Of a stretch of DNA of 60,340 nucleotides, positions 1 through 11,122 are shown piece by piece; within the stretch, counting starts at the first letter, position 1, and every line of letters starts with the position of its first letter. The stretch lies in the NCBI GenBank assembly GCA_033297075.1, contig MU858261.1, positions 1-60,340 on the forward strand, in the 5' to 3' direction. This stretch comes from Rhypophila decipiens (lineage: Eukaryota > Ascomycota > Sordariomycetes > Sordariales > Naviculisporaceae). The position numbers and the translations under genes were made by a program. Under the pieces are notes generated by a model. That model searched no databases. It saw only the letters and a program-made list of their open reading frames with translations, and was not told where the DNA came from.

Positions 1-39
1 CTATATAGTCTACTACACTAGAACTGCATAGCAAGCAGT

Positions 40-381
40 TCATAGTACCCTTTTGGGTCGTCTGGCATAGTGGTAGTAGGCTGTGGCCCGTGACACCCGT
101 TTCCAAACCACCATACATAAGTTAAAGATGTCAAAGATATTAGATATGCCCTTGTCGATCATTCGTCCCGCCCAATTCCGATCAAGATATTTAAATAGTT
201 CACGAAGTTGTGCCGCAGATTTCTTGTATCTTTCCCACTGCCGGATGTAGAAACTCAGGAGGGTTTCGTCTGTTTGGTGCTTGGCGGCAATTCGAAGCTC
301 CTTGACGTGGTCTTCGAGATAGTGTTCGAGGTGCCGATAAATATCCTCACCAAGAAGCTTCCCTATCCTTCTCATTAGCAT
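40..381 (-). CDS. Cullin-1-like N-terminal repeat fragment (113 aa)
   Basis: The protein reads as the first cullin repeat of a CUL1/Cdc53 scaffold: LLGEDIYRHLEHYL near residues 9-22, then TDETLLSFYIRQWERYKKSA, LFKYLDRNWAGR and a final IFDIFNLCMVVWKR. In intact cullins this helical repeat docks the Skp1/F-box adaptor. Only about 110 of the usual 750 or so residues are present, and no cullin-homology domain, Rbx1-binding region or neddylation site is visible. After the WKR motif the frame runs into unrelated residues and stops at 40; bases 1-39 contain further stops. The start at 381 is simply the first ATG of the open frame. It lies 160 bases downstream of the NLR-like gene on the same strand, so it could be a gene relic, an alternative exon of a gene extending past the left edge, or a small stand-alone cullin-like protein. 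Family recognition is good; functional status is unknown. Confidence 0.55.
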   Translation of the reverse strand: MLMRRIGKLLGEDIYRHLEHYLEDHVKELRIAAKHQTDETLLSFYIRQWERYKKSAAQLRELFKYLDRNWAGRMIDKGISNIFDIFNLCMVVWKRVSRATAYYHYARRPKRVL

Positions 382-537
382 TGTAGCGATATTTTTATGG
401 TATCGTTACCTAAGTATGCTACTCACCTGTCCCGATGGGTTCCCCGGAGGAGGGGTCGTACCAACCTTCAACATTGCTAATGAGTCTAATTACAGTGTCA
501 ACGCGGCCATCAGATCCGTACTAGAAGAGGTAATTAC

Positions 538-3500
538 TTACTCCATAAGTTCCATGGCCATGCCCCAGGGATTGGCCGTGCTGGAGGGATGCCACATAAT
601 TAGCGAAATCCTAGCCTTTAGAACGCACCACCTGGGGTCTGGAGCTTCTTCGTTTGGCGATTGCTGGTCAGAGGACGTCGAATAGGATTCGCCCCGATTT
701 TTGAGCAGCTCAACCAAAGACCCCCGACCGTACGAGATCGCTTCTTGCTCTGGCGTTCTTTCCAAAAAGTTGACGGTATGCCTGCTAGCCCCGTGGTCCA
801 AGAGTACCTTAACCATCTCCTCGCCCTTGTCGCGGTGCCAACTGTGACGGCGCCACCTGCATTCGGCTATCCGTACCGCAAACTGTAGAGCCGCTAAACC
901 TAGAGCATTCCTCACTTCCAGTGCCGCCCCTCGGGTGCATAGAAGTGACAGAACATCGTGATGTCCGATGGCGACGGCTAGGTGCAATGCTGTTTGTCCG
1001 TTTATATCCTGGGCTCCAGGGTCTACTCCCCCATCCAACAATTTCTCTATTACTGCAAGTGGTTTGTTGCGGGTGACTGCCGAGTGCAGCGCCGTCCGAC
1101 CATTTTCGGTCCTCGCATTGACGTTCGGTTCCTTCTTAACCAGAACCTCCACCACAAGCTCCAGTCCCAGGTAAGATGCTGCAATCAAACCGGTAGTGGT
1201 TGAGACCCAGTCCTCGAGGTGCTTTGCACGTTCGGAACAATATATTGGATACCATGTACGGAATGAGTCAGATTCCGTAGAGAAAATACCCACGGCATCT
1301 TTTGAGATCTCGGCTCGTTGATTACCCGCTTCGTTGTAATGGGAAATCCAATTCTTTGCCGCATACTCATAGAAAGATCTGCTCTGTGCTTTGCCGAGAT
1401 AGTAGGTCTTAGATTTGCTCCCAGATTCGTTCTCAGGTTTGCCCTCAGATTTATACTTGGAGCTTGTGGCGTGAATGTGAGATATGCAACTGCGAGCGAG
1501 GAATGAATGCGGGTTGAAAGTAGAAGAACCGAAGCCTTTCTCCGTCATCTGGAATACAAATATCTCGGCCGAGAGATGTTCAAAGTCGAGACGGTGATCG
1601 CTATTCGGCTTCAGGAAATTGCAGTACAAGCCTTCAAGCTGGCGCAAGCTTAATTTCTCGTCGAAAGAAGCGGCCACGAGTAACTGTCGGGGCGTCAGCT
1701 TTTCCAATGCGGTCGTGATAATGTGAAAGACGCGTGATTGTAGGTCTTTGTACTGGTCGCCGTCGCCATTGATCTCCCATAGTTTCTCATAAGCGGCCTT
1801 GATTTTCTTGTTGCCGGGGATCTCGCCGTTCTTCTCGTCCGGGACCTTGTCTAGACTCTCAATATTTTCAAACTCCCCCAGAAGTTTATCCGCGTATTCT
1901 GGCCGACGAACGGGCTTGCCATTCTTTGGGAAGAACACGCCAAGCCAGATTTCGACCCACCGAAACCTGTGTGAACGGTCAATATTGAAGATAACAGCTC
2001 ATGATGTGGATGATAGAACTTACATGCCACCAGCGTGCCTGGACAGTTCAAATACCAGTTTTTCTTTGTATGCCGGATCTTCCTTGACTATGTGTAGATT
2101 TATTAGCGCCCTGTCAAACTTAGTTACAGTAGGATACCACGTACAGAAAATGCTCTCCTTCCATCTCCAGTCCGTCCTCTTTGACTCGATCTGATCGGCG
2201 ATGAAACGGGTCATGTCGTCCTTCGCTTGGTCCTTGACAACATCAAACACTTGTACAGAGTGGGTTTCTGGGAAAACGTTTCCCCAGTTGACTACCACGT
2301 GCGACTGCGATGATATCAAGCAGTGTAGTCTAGTAGTACTAGCCGTCTCCAGCTTGCATAAGAATGTGAGGAGTTTCTTGTAATCATTTTCCTCCTTACA
2401 CTCATCAAGAGCGTCAATGACAAGAATTATTGGCGTAGGACTGGACTTGATTAGGGTGTTTAGCAGCGCCTCCCATTCACTCTCAGTTGTCCTTCTGTCT
2501 GGTTCCAGTTGTGTCTTGTCGTACAGGTCCGTAGCGGGTTTAGCCAAGCTCCCATCTCTATTCCAAGCTAACCGGAAGCAGAGAGCTCGAATCACGGTTT
2601 CATATCCGGGAGCTTTTAACTCGCTGCCCACTGTGGTTTTGTGGCAATAGTAGTGAACGAGCCTTACTCCAACTATTGGAGGGTCCATGAAGTTCGAGAT
2701 AATTCGGCAGCTGCGAAGGCTCACGGTTAGCGTGAGAATCAATTGGGGTTTTCCGTCATTGGACTTTTGCCGAACTCACATCAATGTTGTTTTACCGGTT
2801 CCCACTATAAGTTATTAGTAACTGCGAAGAGAGTAACAAACTAGTATATGGGGTACCTCCTGCCTCCCTTCAGCCAGAACACCGAGTTTCTATTGCTAGA
2901 AAATTGATGCATCCAAGACTTGAATTCAGCCGTCAACATCAACCAATTTCCAGCCTCCGAAGTGGCGTCTTTGATACCCGTCCTCGTCATGACATCCTCG
3001 TGGTAAGGCTCGGGATCCTCACTTCCATGTCGGTCTCTAATCCACTTCAGGATCGTCATGTTTTCCTCAGATGTCTTAAGTGACAATTCCACCTGGCGCT
3101 TCAGCTCACCACACGACAGGTCATTTTCTTCTATCAATTTGTAATCCTTGTCCCAGTCATCCTCCTTTGATGACGTTCGTGCCGCTGGTGCACTGTTAGC
3201 ATTGATCGGGGGATATAAGGCGCAAAACATACCGAGACGCTTAGATTTCGTACTCCCCGTTTTATAAATGGAGGAGATTAGAGATAGGCAGCAGTTAAGG
3301 TAAATCTGAGGAAGTCGTGTTTCCAACTGCTGAATCACCTGGCGGCAATTTCCTTCCTTAGCTGTTCTTCATCCGCCCCATGTCGGCTTCGTAGTCGACC
3401 CACTTGCTGATGGCTATACTTGTTTTCAACAACACAGTCATAGCCTTTTCGCGAATTGTCACGTCGGCAATTTCCAGGATGAGCTACAGCAATCAGGCCA

Positions 3501-4176
3501 CGGTCGTGCAATAAGATTTGGACGTGAGACTTACCTCGAGGGAGAAGAAAACACCAGAAACAACATATGTTGCGATTCCCGTGTGATCCAACTTGGAAAG
3601 AGCTGTTGCAATACCTCGAGCGGTCTTAATAGCTGGCAGCCGTTGCCTGATTTTGCGAATCCAGTCGCTACTCGTCGCCGGCTTTTGATTCAACCACGTG
3701 TCCCAACCGCCTCGATCAACGTCCTGGATCCTGTCAACTGAAGACTTTATGAGCTCGAATTTCTCTCCCTGTTCTTCCGCAAACCGCGTTACCGAGTGCG
3801 ACCATATTGGGCTTTTGTCGTCAGGTGCCGGCACCGGGGCTGGTGTGCCCGATCGCTCTAGCAAAACAAGCCGATCATCGCCACGCGCCGGCCCCGACCC
3901 TGGAGGTTCGGGGGTTTCCGGGGGAATCTCCGAGCCATGGGTTTCTGGTCGCTCTCCTGCTTCAAGCTCTTCGCCGTCGAGTCCTAGCTCAAGAGGCTGA
4001 GGAGACCCCGAGGGGCTCTCCGCAGCTGAGGCAGCTGGCGGCTCTACCGTTTCAACCTCTTCATCGTCTCTTCCTGGTGGCTCGGTCTCTTCATCGTCTC
4101 TTGGTGGTGGCTCGGGCTTGCCCGCACGCCTTTTAAACAAATTGATAGGGTGTGGACAACAAGACATTGGCGGCAT
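538..4176 (-). CDS. NLR-like STAND protein, NACHT plus ankyrin repeats, probably damaged
   Basis: Likely exons, in gene order, are 4176-3535, 3483-2857 (frame unclear inside), 2804-2780, 2710-2145, 2087-2024 and 1966-538. The first 130 residues are proline- and acid-rich with a duplicated PPxRDDEE unit. A helical segment follows, then VFWLKG, a Walker A core GTGKTT in the 25-base mini-exon, a Walker B-like IILVIDALDEC and the sensor-like CLISSQSH, which together define a NACHT-type NTPase. The C-terminal part has about four ankyrin repeats (NGRTALHSAV, NGQTALHLAV, LGLAALQFAV and a degenerate one). Proteins of this build are fungal non-self sensors. The introns at 2088-2144, 1967-2023 and 2711-2779 join cleanly. 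The canonical junction into the P-loop mini-exon shifts the frame, and a second frame change lies near 3340-3390. It may therefore be a pseudogene, or use a GC donor and an extra intron. Confidence 0.6.
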
Positions 4177-4396
4177 ATTTGCACTCGAGTGGACTCTTCG
4201 GCTTTATGTTAATAATGATTTGGCAAAGGGGGGGGGGGGATTGTCGTGCTATAAGGATGATGGGAATGGTCGGTACGCGCCACGCGGAGTTGGCAAATAT
4301 AGCGAATGCCTTGTAAATTGGTCAAGTTGTTGTATGTTGAATCTGTCAAATCTAACGAGTCGGTCAAGAATGCGATATTTCCAGTCAGACTCCCCC

Positions 4397-4431
4397 GCTC
4401 GTTGGCGCTCGTTGGCGCTCGTTTGGCGCTC
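4397..4431. repeat. Short 10-bp tandem repeat
   Basis: About three and a half copies of the unit GCTCGTTGGC lie between the divergent NLR-like and HET genes; the last copy has one extra T. A run of nine or ten G sits nearby at about 4228. These are simple slippage-type repeats with no evident function. Confidence 0.7.
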
Positions 4432-4699
4432 AAAGCCCAATACTGCCGGCTCATTCCACCTTTATGCCCGATTTGACAGGAGTCAGTCCAGCAAGCGCTG
4501 CTGTTCCGGGCATTTTTACCATCTCAAGTAAGGTAGCCAAGCCACTGCCAATGCCAACGTTCTACTCCGTATGTTCAACACCTACTATATACAGCGTACT
4601 CTGACAAGTTGCCCCGCAGTGGCTTTATACACGATGGGCCCGAGCAAAAATACTTGATTGTCTTCGTTTATCACGACGACACCAAATAGCAGCATTAAA

Positions 4700-6592
4700 A
4701 TGGAGGACGGGATCGCCGCCTTCAGCTCACACTCTAGGGCTCACCCGAAAAAGGAAATTCCCAGCAGCTACGAATACAAGCCACTCCAGGCCGCGGATAG
4801 CATCCGTCTCGTCTGCCTAACCACCACAAACGGCGAGGTGCACGGCATGCTCAAAGAAGTCCGTCTATCCGAAAAGCCAGAATACCGAGCGGTATCCTAT
4901 GTCTGGGGAGCGGCATTTGACGGAGCTGATGACGGGTCACCAAGGCCCTTTGACCTCGACGACGGACATGTCATCCAGGTCACGGCCAATCTGGCCGACT
5001 TTTTGGATGCCATCGTGCAAAAGCAGCCGCAAACCCCCATGACTTTCTGGATCGACGCCATCTGTATCAACCAGACCTACGAGGAGGAAAAGAGCGTCCA
5101 GGTGGGGATGATGCGCCAGATCTACGACCAGGCTGCTGAGATCTTGATCTGGCTTGGAAGACATGATGGGACCAGTCGAGACGACATCGCCAAGATGGAG
5201 TGGTGCGACAAGACGATGCGCCGGCTTTGGACCATCTACAAGGCTAATGGGACTGGCCCTACGAGGAAAGCAGGAGCCATCCCAGCACGCCCGGATATGG
5301 GTTTCCGCACAGAGGACGGTGCCGTAAAAGACCGAGAGGGGTGGGAGAGTCTGGGAGGTTTTTTCGTGAGACGTAAGTGGTGGCATCGGGTATGGACCGT
5401 CCAGGAGTACATTCCCGAGGCGAACAAGCTGTTCATGTGCGGCGATCTTGCTTTCTCGCCGGACTGGCTCGAAACGATCCTCGACCTCACGTTGTTGTTG
5501 CATGACTTTGAACCGGGCTTTGAGTTTCTGGAGGACGCTGGGTTTGCCGTGCTGCGACAGGTCGAGAACTTCCGGAGTAGCTTCCACGACGGCTCGAGGG
5601 CGCCTCTTACCGTATACGACGTGCTGAGCGAGTGCAGACTCCGAGACGCATCTGATCCCCGGGACAAGGTATTTGCCCCGTTGGGTCTGCTCCCGAGGAA
5701 TCAGCGATTAGACGCCGCTCTAAGAATCGACTACTCGCTGCCCGTCGAGATTGTCTTCACCAATGTGGTGGAGTACCTGTTGCGGACGATGCATGGGCTA
5801 GATTGGCTTGACGCCGTCGTCCCATCAAGGAACTCCAAATGCGCATCATGGGTTCCAGACTGGGACGCGGGACGAGGGCTTGTCTTCCACCCGCTGCCGA
5901 AAACTGCCAAAGATGGAAATGCGGTGTACAGGCCTTGGGGAGACTATTATGCGCCAGAAGAAGATCCTGAAGCAACAAGGATCGTCCGTCATGGCGGAAG
6001 GGCCGAAATGCACGTCATGGGTATTCTTCTCGACGAGATCATCTGTCTCTATGATACCAACTATAGTGCTGTCGATGTGGTGGTGGTTCAATCTTGGATT
6101 GAGCGTGCCTGTCGGGAACTCGGAGGAGCGACCTACTCCCACACGGGCGAGACAATCCTGGAAGCGGTGCTCAGGACTATCACTTTCGACGTCGTGCCCG
6201 TGGACAGTAGCAGCTTTGCTCGAGGCCAGGATGACTTGGATGACTTGTTGAGTCTTCCCGTCGGCGAGATTGCCCGCAAGCTGATGCTTGTTGACGCATC
6301 GATGGATGTAGAGGCTCTCCTTCTACGCCACATACGTCTCGATATGACGCTACGGCGTCGCTTTGCCGTTACGCGGCATGGCTTTGTCGGCCTCGTCCCT
6401 TTTTATTCAAGTGTGGGAGACAAAGTTTTCGCTCTTTCCGGGGGACCAGTGCTTTACATAACCCGGGAGCTGACGAGGACGAGTCGCAAGGAGTATACTT
6501 ATGTCGGTGAAAGCTACTTTCATGGCTTGATGGATGGAGAATGGAGGGACAAGGACTTGTTCGGCCATCCGTCTCAAGTTATCTTGGTGTAA
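4700..6592 (+). CDS. HET-domain protein (heterokaryon incompatibility type)
   Basis: A single-exon gene of 630 residues. The first ATG that leads into the conserved part is at 4700; the frame is open further upstream but without ATG. The HET domain occupies roughly residues 45-260 with the classical blocks YRAVSYVWG, FWIDAICINQ, VQVGMMRQIYDQA, ILIWLG and WWHRVWTVQE. The C-terminal half carries the usual HET-protein landmarks: DPRDKVFAPLGLL, CASWVPDWDAGR, and a closing segment on self-limitation of activity (VFALSGGPVLYI, YTYVGESYFHGLMDGE). Proteins of this family trigger cell death when a genetically different partner is sensed. No NACHT or WD region is attached, so it would need an external trigger. 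It is divergent from the NLR-like gene at 538-4176, a pairing often seen in fungal recognition loci. The frame is intact throughout. Confidence 0.9.
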   Translation: MEDGIAAFSSHSRAHPKKEIPSSYEYKPLQAADSIRLVCLTTTNGEVHGMLKEVRLSEKPEYRAVSYVWGAAFDGADDGSPRPFDLDDGHVIQVTANLADFLDAIVQKQPQTPMTFWIDAICINQTYEEEKSVQVGMMRQIYDQAAEILIWLGRHDGTSRDDIAKMEWCDKTMRRLWTIYKANGTGPTRKAGAIPARPDMGFRTEDGAVKDREGWESLGGFFVRRKWWHRVWTVQEYIPEANKLFMCGDLAFSPDWLETILDLTLLLHDFEPGFEFLEDAGFAVLRQVENFRSSFHDGSRAPLTVYDVLSECRLRDASDPRDKVFAPLGLLPRNQRLDAALRIDYSLPVEIVFTNVVEYLLRTMHGLDWLDAVVPSRNSKCASWVPDWDAGRGLVFHPLPKTAKDGNAVYRPWGDYYAPEEDPEATRIVRHGGRAEMHVMGILLDEIICLYDTNYSAVDVVVVQSWIERACRELGGATYSHTGETILEAVLRTITFDVVPVDSSSFARGQDDLDDLLSLPVGEIARKLMLVDASMDVEALLLRHIRLDMTLRRRFAVTRHGFVGLVPFYSSVGDKVFALSGGPVLYITRELTRTSRKEYTYVGESYFHGLMDGEWRDKDLFGHPSQVILV

Positions 6593-8049
6593 GACAGGAT
6601 CCAAATTCTATAGTGAGTTTGCTATACTCCCAATATGACTTTTTCGAGTTACTGTCGTCGATTAGGTTCTAACTCTGCTTGTATCAACTCAGCCATTCTG
6701 CGACGATATGAACATGGCGATAGTAGACTATGAAAAGGGTAAATGATTTTACAATGTATACATATACTTTTAGTATGATTAACTGCAAGTGATGCATCGT
6801 GTTATTCGGGTATGTCAACTGTTATATTCAGTCTCAGTGACTCAGTCCAGGTCCAAACAGCTGAGCCTGAACCTGGCTTGGGAAATGTGCTGAAGCAGGG
6901 CATAGTGAGTGCACAAAAGAACACTATCTCACCCAAAAGACCGGAGATGCTCTCCTAATAGCGTTCTATGACTAAGGGAGAGATGCACACTATCCGTCAG
7001 TTGCGTGGGGATGTACGAAGCCATCAGTAAGAGCCCACCATCCCTCCATGTCATCACGGCGTGTAAACGTGCATGAAATCTCGACTAGCTACTGGACAGC
7101 GAACCCACGTGGCTATCCAATCTCTTGCAGCACAAAAGGGCGCTAATTCATAGTACAGGTAGGTAAAATTGACTGACTAATCTCCATGCTCTAGCTCTGA
7201 CACTTCACCGTTGCAATATTGGTTTCTTGGAAGCCAAGCAAAAACAAAAGTTGTTGCCTGCATCTCAGCTCCACTTCGATAGCTGAGGCGGATAACCATG
7301 TGCAGTAGCTGGACTTTGGATGCTTATTCTGAATAAGCTTTTAGCCTTGTCTAGATCCCTTGGTCACACCCATTGACGAAAGAAAACGACTCCATTCCTG
7401 ATCTGGGGTGGCGATAGCTCTTGACCGCTGGTCACTGCGATGTCGGGTAGAGGACTCTTCATGGAAAGCGAGCGCCCAACCTTCTGAATCGGGATAGCTG
7501 AGGTGGACCTTGACCGCCTCGCTAGCTACCTGAACGCAGAGATGAACTTGGACAAGATGGGCAGACGGTCAGGCCGGCTTACAAACCTGCTCACTGGATG
7601 TCCATCAACACATCGTGAGTGCAGACCTCCCCTATCGCTTGTTCAGAATAGGAGCAAAGGTAGAACCAGCTTGCAAACGCTGGTGCCTGGACGAAGATAG
7701 CGGTGATGACTGTGCCCTTCAACCTCGTAAACATTGAAGTGTCCAAGTTTGAGTTGACGACATCGGCGGTTCCTCTCGTGATGAGCAGCACCACGCATCA
7801 TGATGGTGCAAAGTAGCATGTCTGAGAGGGAAGTGTATCCATTTTCTACACCGGCTGGCACGATGGAAACATCTATAAAGAGCAGGACGATGGCCCTCGT
7901 TTCTTCAAGCTAAACCACCATCACTCCAGTTCATCCATTCAACCCATCATCCTCCTACAGCCTCAGGCTCCTTGCTATTTCTCGAGCAGTCTCAACTTTA
8001 CCATCTCAAGACAAAAGACCAAGTTCTCAAAGCCAAGCAAACCATCGCC
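6593..8049. other. Intergenic region without recognised gene
   Basis: About 1.45 kb between the HET gene and the secreted-protein gene. Open frames here are short and lack domain-like composition on both strands. The right end contains the promoter of the gene at 8050, with a TATA-like box at 7874. No repeat or RNA gene was seen. Confidence 0.5.
7874..7879 (+). promoter_or_regulatory. TATA-like box upstream of the secreted-protein gene
   Basis: The sequence CTATAAAG lies about 175 bases before the ATG at 8050. It is followed by a C- and CA-rich leader, as is usual for highly expressed fungal genes. The assignment rests on position and sequence only. Confidence 0.4.
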
Positions 8050-8622
8050 ATGTTCAACATCAAATCCCTCATCATCCTCGGCCTCAGCGCCACCCTGACA
8101 ACCGCAGGCCCCATCGACAAGCGCGACTCCGCGCCCATCACTCCCACCGACCCAACCGTCGCCCTGGCCATCGACCCAGCCGTCGCAGCAGCAATCTGGG
8201 CCGACGTGACAATCGATTCCGGCCTCCTCCTCAACAACACCTCCCCCGACTCTGACGACGCCCCGGGCCCGGCCCTCTCCAAGCGAGCAGACTTTTGCTA
8301 CGACTACTGGCTCAACAACGACCAAGTCCAGCAATGGGGCAACGCCTGGCAAGCCAGCAGCGCAACGACCTGGATCCCGTCCTCCCAGTGGCGCTCTTGG
8401 ACCTGGGACAGCGCCAACCTCAAGCTCTGCGCTGTCAACCGGTATATTGCTGTCTGGGACGGCACCGATGTTTCGTCTTGGGAGCTTGGCTGGGCCATGA
8501 AGGCTATTGGGTGGGACTGCTATGAAAGCTTTCACACAAAGGGGGGTAGAATCACGGGCCATGGGAGCAATGGGCGGGGTGTGCATATCTATTTGACTGA
8601 TAAGAATGCTGGCTGTTGGTAG
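8050..8622 (+). CDS. Small secreted protein with Kex2-type pro-peptide
   Basis: A single-exon gene of 190 residues; the ATG at 8050 gives a clear signal peptide (hydrophobic residues 6-19, small residues at the cut near 19-20). Two dibasic KR sites follow, at residues 24-25 and 78-79, as used by the Golgi protease Kex2. The segment between them is low-complexity, Ala/Pro/Asp-rich, with an Asn-Asn-Thr glycosylation site, and looks like a pro-region. The predicted mature part (about residues 80-190) is rich in Trp, Tyr and Gly and has four cysteines (first in FCYDYW, last in AGCW at the C-terminus), enough for two disulfides. I do not recognise the family. It resembles pro-peptide-bearing secreted proteins and effector candidates of fungi; an enzymatic role cannot be excluded. 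Confidence 0.8.
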   Translation: MFNIKSLIILGLSATLTTAGPIDKRDSAPITPTDPTVALAIDPAVAAAIWADVTIDSGLLLNNTSPDSDDAPGPALSKRADFCYDYWLNNDQVQQWGNAWQASSATTWIPSSQWRSWTWDSANLKLCAVNRYIAVWDGTDVSSWELGWAMKAIGWDCYESFHTKGGRITGHGSNGRGVHIYLTDKNAGCW

Positions 8623-9068
8623 TTACCTGGTCAATAGCTGGCCGGGTATGGGGGCTTGCACAGTTGCTAGCTAAGAGGACTGAGGATGTATGCGAGTTTG
8701 AGATTTGGTTAAACGGGGAAAGCGCTGGACTGGTTTTGCATATACAAGATGAATAACTATACGAAGGAGGATCAGGTAGTATATTTCTTTTGTATGGTTA
8801 TAGATCTTTTAGGTGATGGTGTCTTATTTTCCATGCTCGGTACTAGTCAAGCATCGGCACTTAGATTGCGAGAATAAAGAGTTATAGGGCTTGATCTTCC
8901 GCGTTTATAACTCGCCGTGTATTGCAGTGTTGGGCACTTCCATACTTTTTGACATCCTCTTGTAGCCGAACCTACTTGAATGGTTGCCATCAGTCCTAAA
9001 ACCGCATGGGATATAACAGTATGTTTCTCTATCATACAAGACCGACTTCAATTTCTTTTGTCGTCAGC

Positions 9069-9808
9069 TCATTCTTCGCGAGCTGCACGCATCTTCTCGT
9101 CCTCCTCTTGGGTCTTGGGGACCTTGACCATTGTCGGAACCGTCACAGCATTGAGTTTACGGAACGCCTTCATAAACAGATGTTTGTTAGTCAACTGTGG
9201 GAATCCAAAAGCGAAGGGTCTCCACGTACCTGACTGATAGGGCCATCTGGCAACTTGTCATTCCACCGGTCCTCGACCTTGTTGATCTTGCCCCCTGCGC
9301 TCTCATCCAGCCAGATCTTGACCTTGCTCTTGATTTCCTGCTCTTTCTTGACGCCCTTGAGCGTGTACTTATTATCAAGATCGATTTCGATCGGATTGCC
9401 GGCCGAGGTGACGGTGTGGGAAACCAGGTTGATCGGGCTGAACACAGTAGGGAGCCCGTACCATTGCGCTGCATATCTGTCGTATCCCTCGGCCACTGTC
9501 AACGGGTCCGCAAAGGTTGCGTCTTTGGACCAGAGGTCCAAATGGCGGAGCGAGGGACGTCCTTCGAACAGGTCAAGAACACTGCCGACGACAAGCTTCT
9601 GGTGGGGAGACAAGTTGACTCCTGGCGCTTGGCTGATGCTTGTGTGTTTGACGCCGACCGACTCGAATGACGGTTGGTCAGAGGTCGAGCTTGCGGCTTG
9701 TGTTTGCATTTTCGCGGATGCTGAAGGGATTCCGGTGGTCATGATCTTGGATATTGATGATCGGAGCGGTTGTGATAATATGCGACGTGCAAAAAGGACT
9801 GAAGACAT
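9069..9808 (-). CDS. NTF2/SnoaL-like fold protein, possibly mitochondrial
   Basis: Two exons (9808-9230 and 9167-9069) joined by a 62-base intron, GTACGT at the donor and ACATCTGTTTATGAAG at the acceptor, give 225 residues. I chose the ATG at 9808 because the protein then begins MSSVLFARRILSQPLRSSIS, a basic, acid-free stretch typical of a mitochondrial presequence; an in-frame ATG 60 bases upstream is the alternative. The body (about residues 60-200) fits the NTF2-like cone fold: LDLFEGRPSLRHLDLWSKDA, a GYDRYAAQWYGLP helix, then alternating beta-strands including KSKVKIWLDE. The C-terminus is basic and charged (KVPKTQEEDEKM). Similar fungal proteins are mostly uncharacterised, so no reaction is assigned. 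It is convergent with the secreted-protein gene at 8050. Confidence 0.75.
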
Positions 9809-10668
9809 GAATGAGCTCAGAGACTGATGTAGGATTGTGTTGTGATTGCTATCCAGAAAAATCAGCAAGATGAGTTGTATTTATGGCGATCAATGCTGTT
9901 CTTTCCTCGTCTTCCGGACGTCGGTGTCTTTGAACCGTCTGACGTCATTGATACCAGTAGAAAGGCACCCCGATCACCGCATCCCGATCACCAGACGGCA
10001 CGACGCGACACTAAGATCGGGCACCGAGCAATGACGTGCAGGTGGAATCGAAGACTTATTTTTGAAACTTGGCTTTTAGACTCGAAAGGGGGCGACCGAT
10101 TGGTGACTGCCTTAGTTAGGTGCAGGTCAAGGTCACAAGCCAGGTACTAGTACCCGTCTTGGAGCGGGAAAGAATGCGGGCAGCTGCGGTGGATTCGGTC
10201 AAAACACAAACGCGAAACTCCTCGGGCCAGTCATAAAAATAAGATGCAATGGACCTATTAGCGTAGGTCAGAAGTTCACTTGACCAGCCACGATATTGTA
10301 CACTAAGTCCGAAGGAGCAACTTTACTCATTCAAATCAAAAATTCAATGTCCCCTTTGGGTTCTGAGAGTTCCCATGGTCTGTCACACCATAATAAACGC
10401 TCTAGCAACAAGTAAAAGAGAGATCAAATTTCTACATAGGGAAATATCATATATGTACCTTCCCGCCGGAAAGTAGAAGGAAAAGCTGAAAACATGGAGC
10501 TTCAGAAGACAGGAAAAATATTGGTCCCTTCCAGGCGGCTCATTGATATGATCCTGCCCCGTTTCCAAAATCCCGAATACAAAAGACTAACAACAAAAGA
10601 TTTATTCAACTGACCCTTGTTACTCCACAACCCTCATCGTATGCCCACGATTAACCTTAACAATCAGC
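9809..10668. other. Intergenic region without recognised gene
   Basis: About 860 bases. Open frames are short and show no recognisable domain. The left part must hold the promoter of the NTF2-like gene. No repeats, RNA genes or other elements were seen. Confidence 0.5.
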
Positions 10669-11067
10669 TTACTTGGCATTAACAACCCTCAAATCCAACG
10701 CAGCCCGATCACCACCCTCATCGGTATTATGCACCGTATTCTTGATATGTCCATCGGTATCCTTATAAAACCGTCTCGAGCCCTCAATCTTGCCGTCAAG
10801 ATCCTTGGTCTTGGTGCTAGTCCGCTCGAACAGCAAGACCTGGTAGTCGACCAGCACAGACAGGTCAGACGGGCGGAGTGTCAAAGTGAGATAGACCTCG
10901 ACACGAATCTCACCACCAACTTCGGCTTTGAAAGACACCTTTTGGGTGTAGCCCGTCTTGGTGCCGATGATTACGGGTGGGAGGTTGTGAGAGCGGGTGT
11001 AGTCGCGGTGGTTGACTGGCCAGGGTTTCGTCGTCGCGGATGTTGAGCGTTGAGGAGAGGTAGATTG

Positions 11068-11122
11068 TGTCATCCGGTAAAACGTTAATCGCACCAAGAC
11101 TAGCTGAGTCTATATTGCAACA
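11068..11122 (-). repeat. TRIM LTR, left copy (3' LTR in element orientation)
   Basis: A 55-bp LTR, identical base for base to the copy at 11333-11387, with TG...CA ends. The GATTG target duplication adjoins its left end. Confidence 0.85.
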
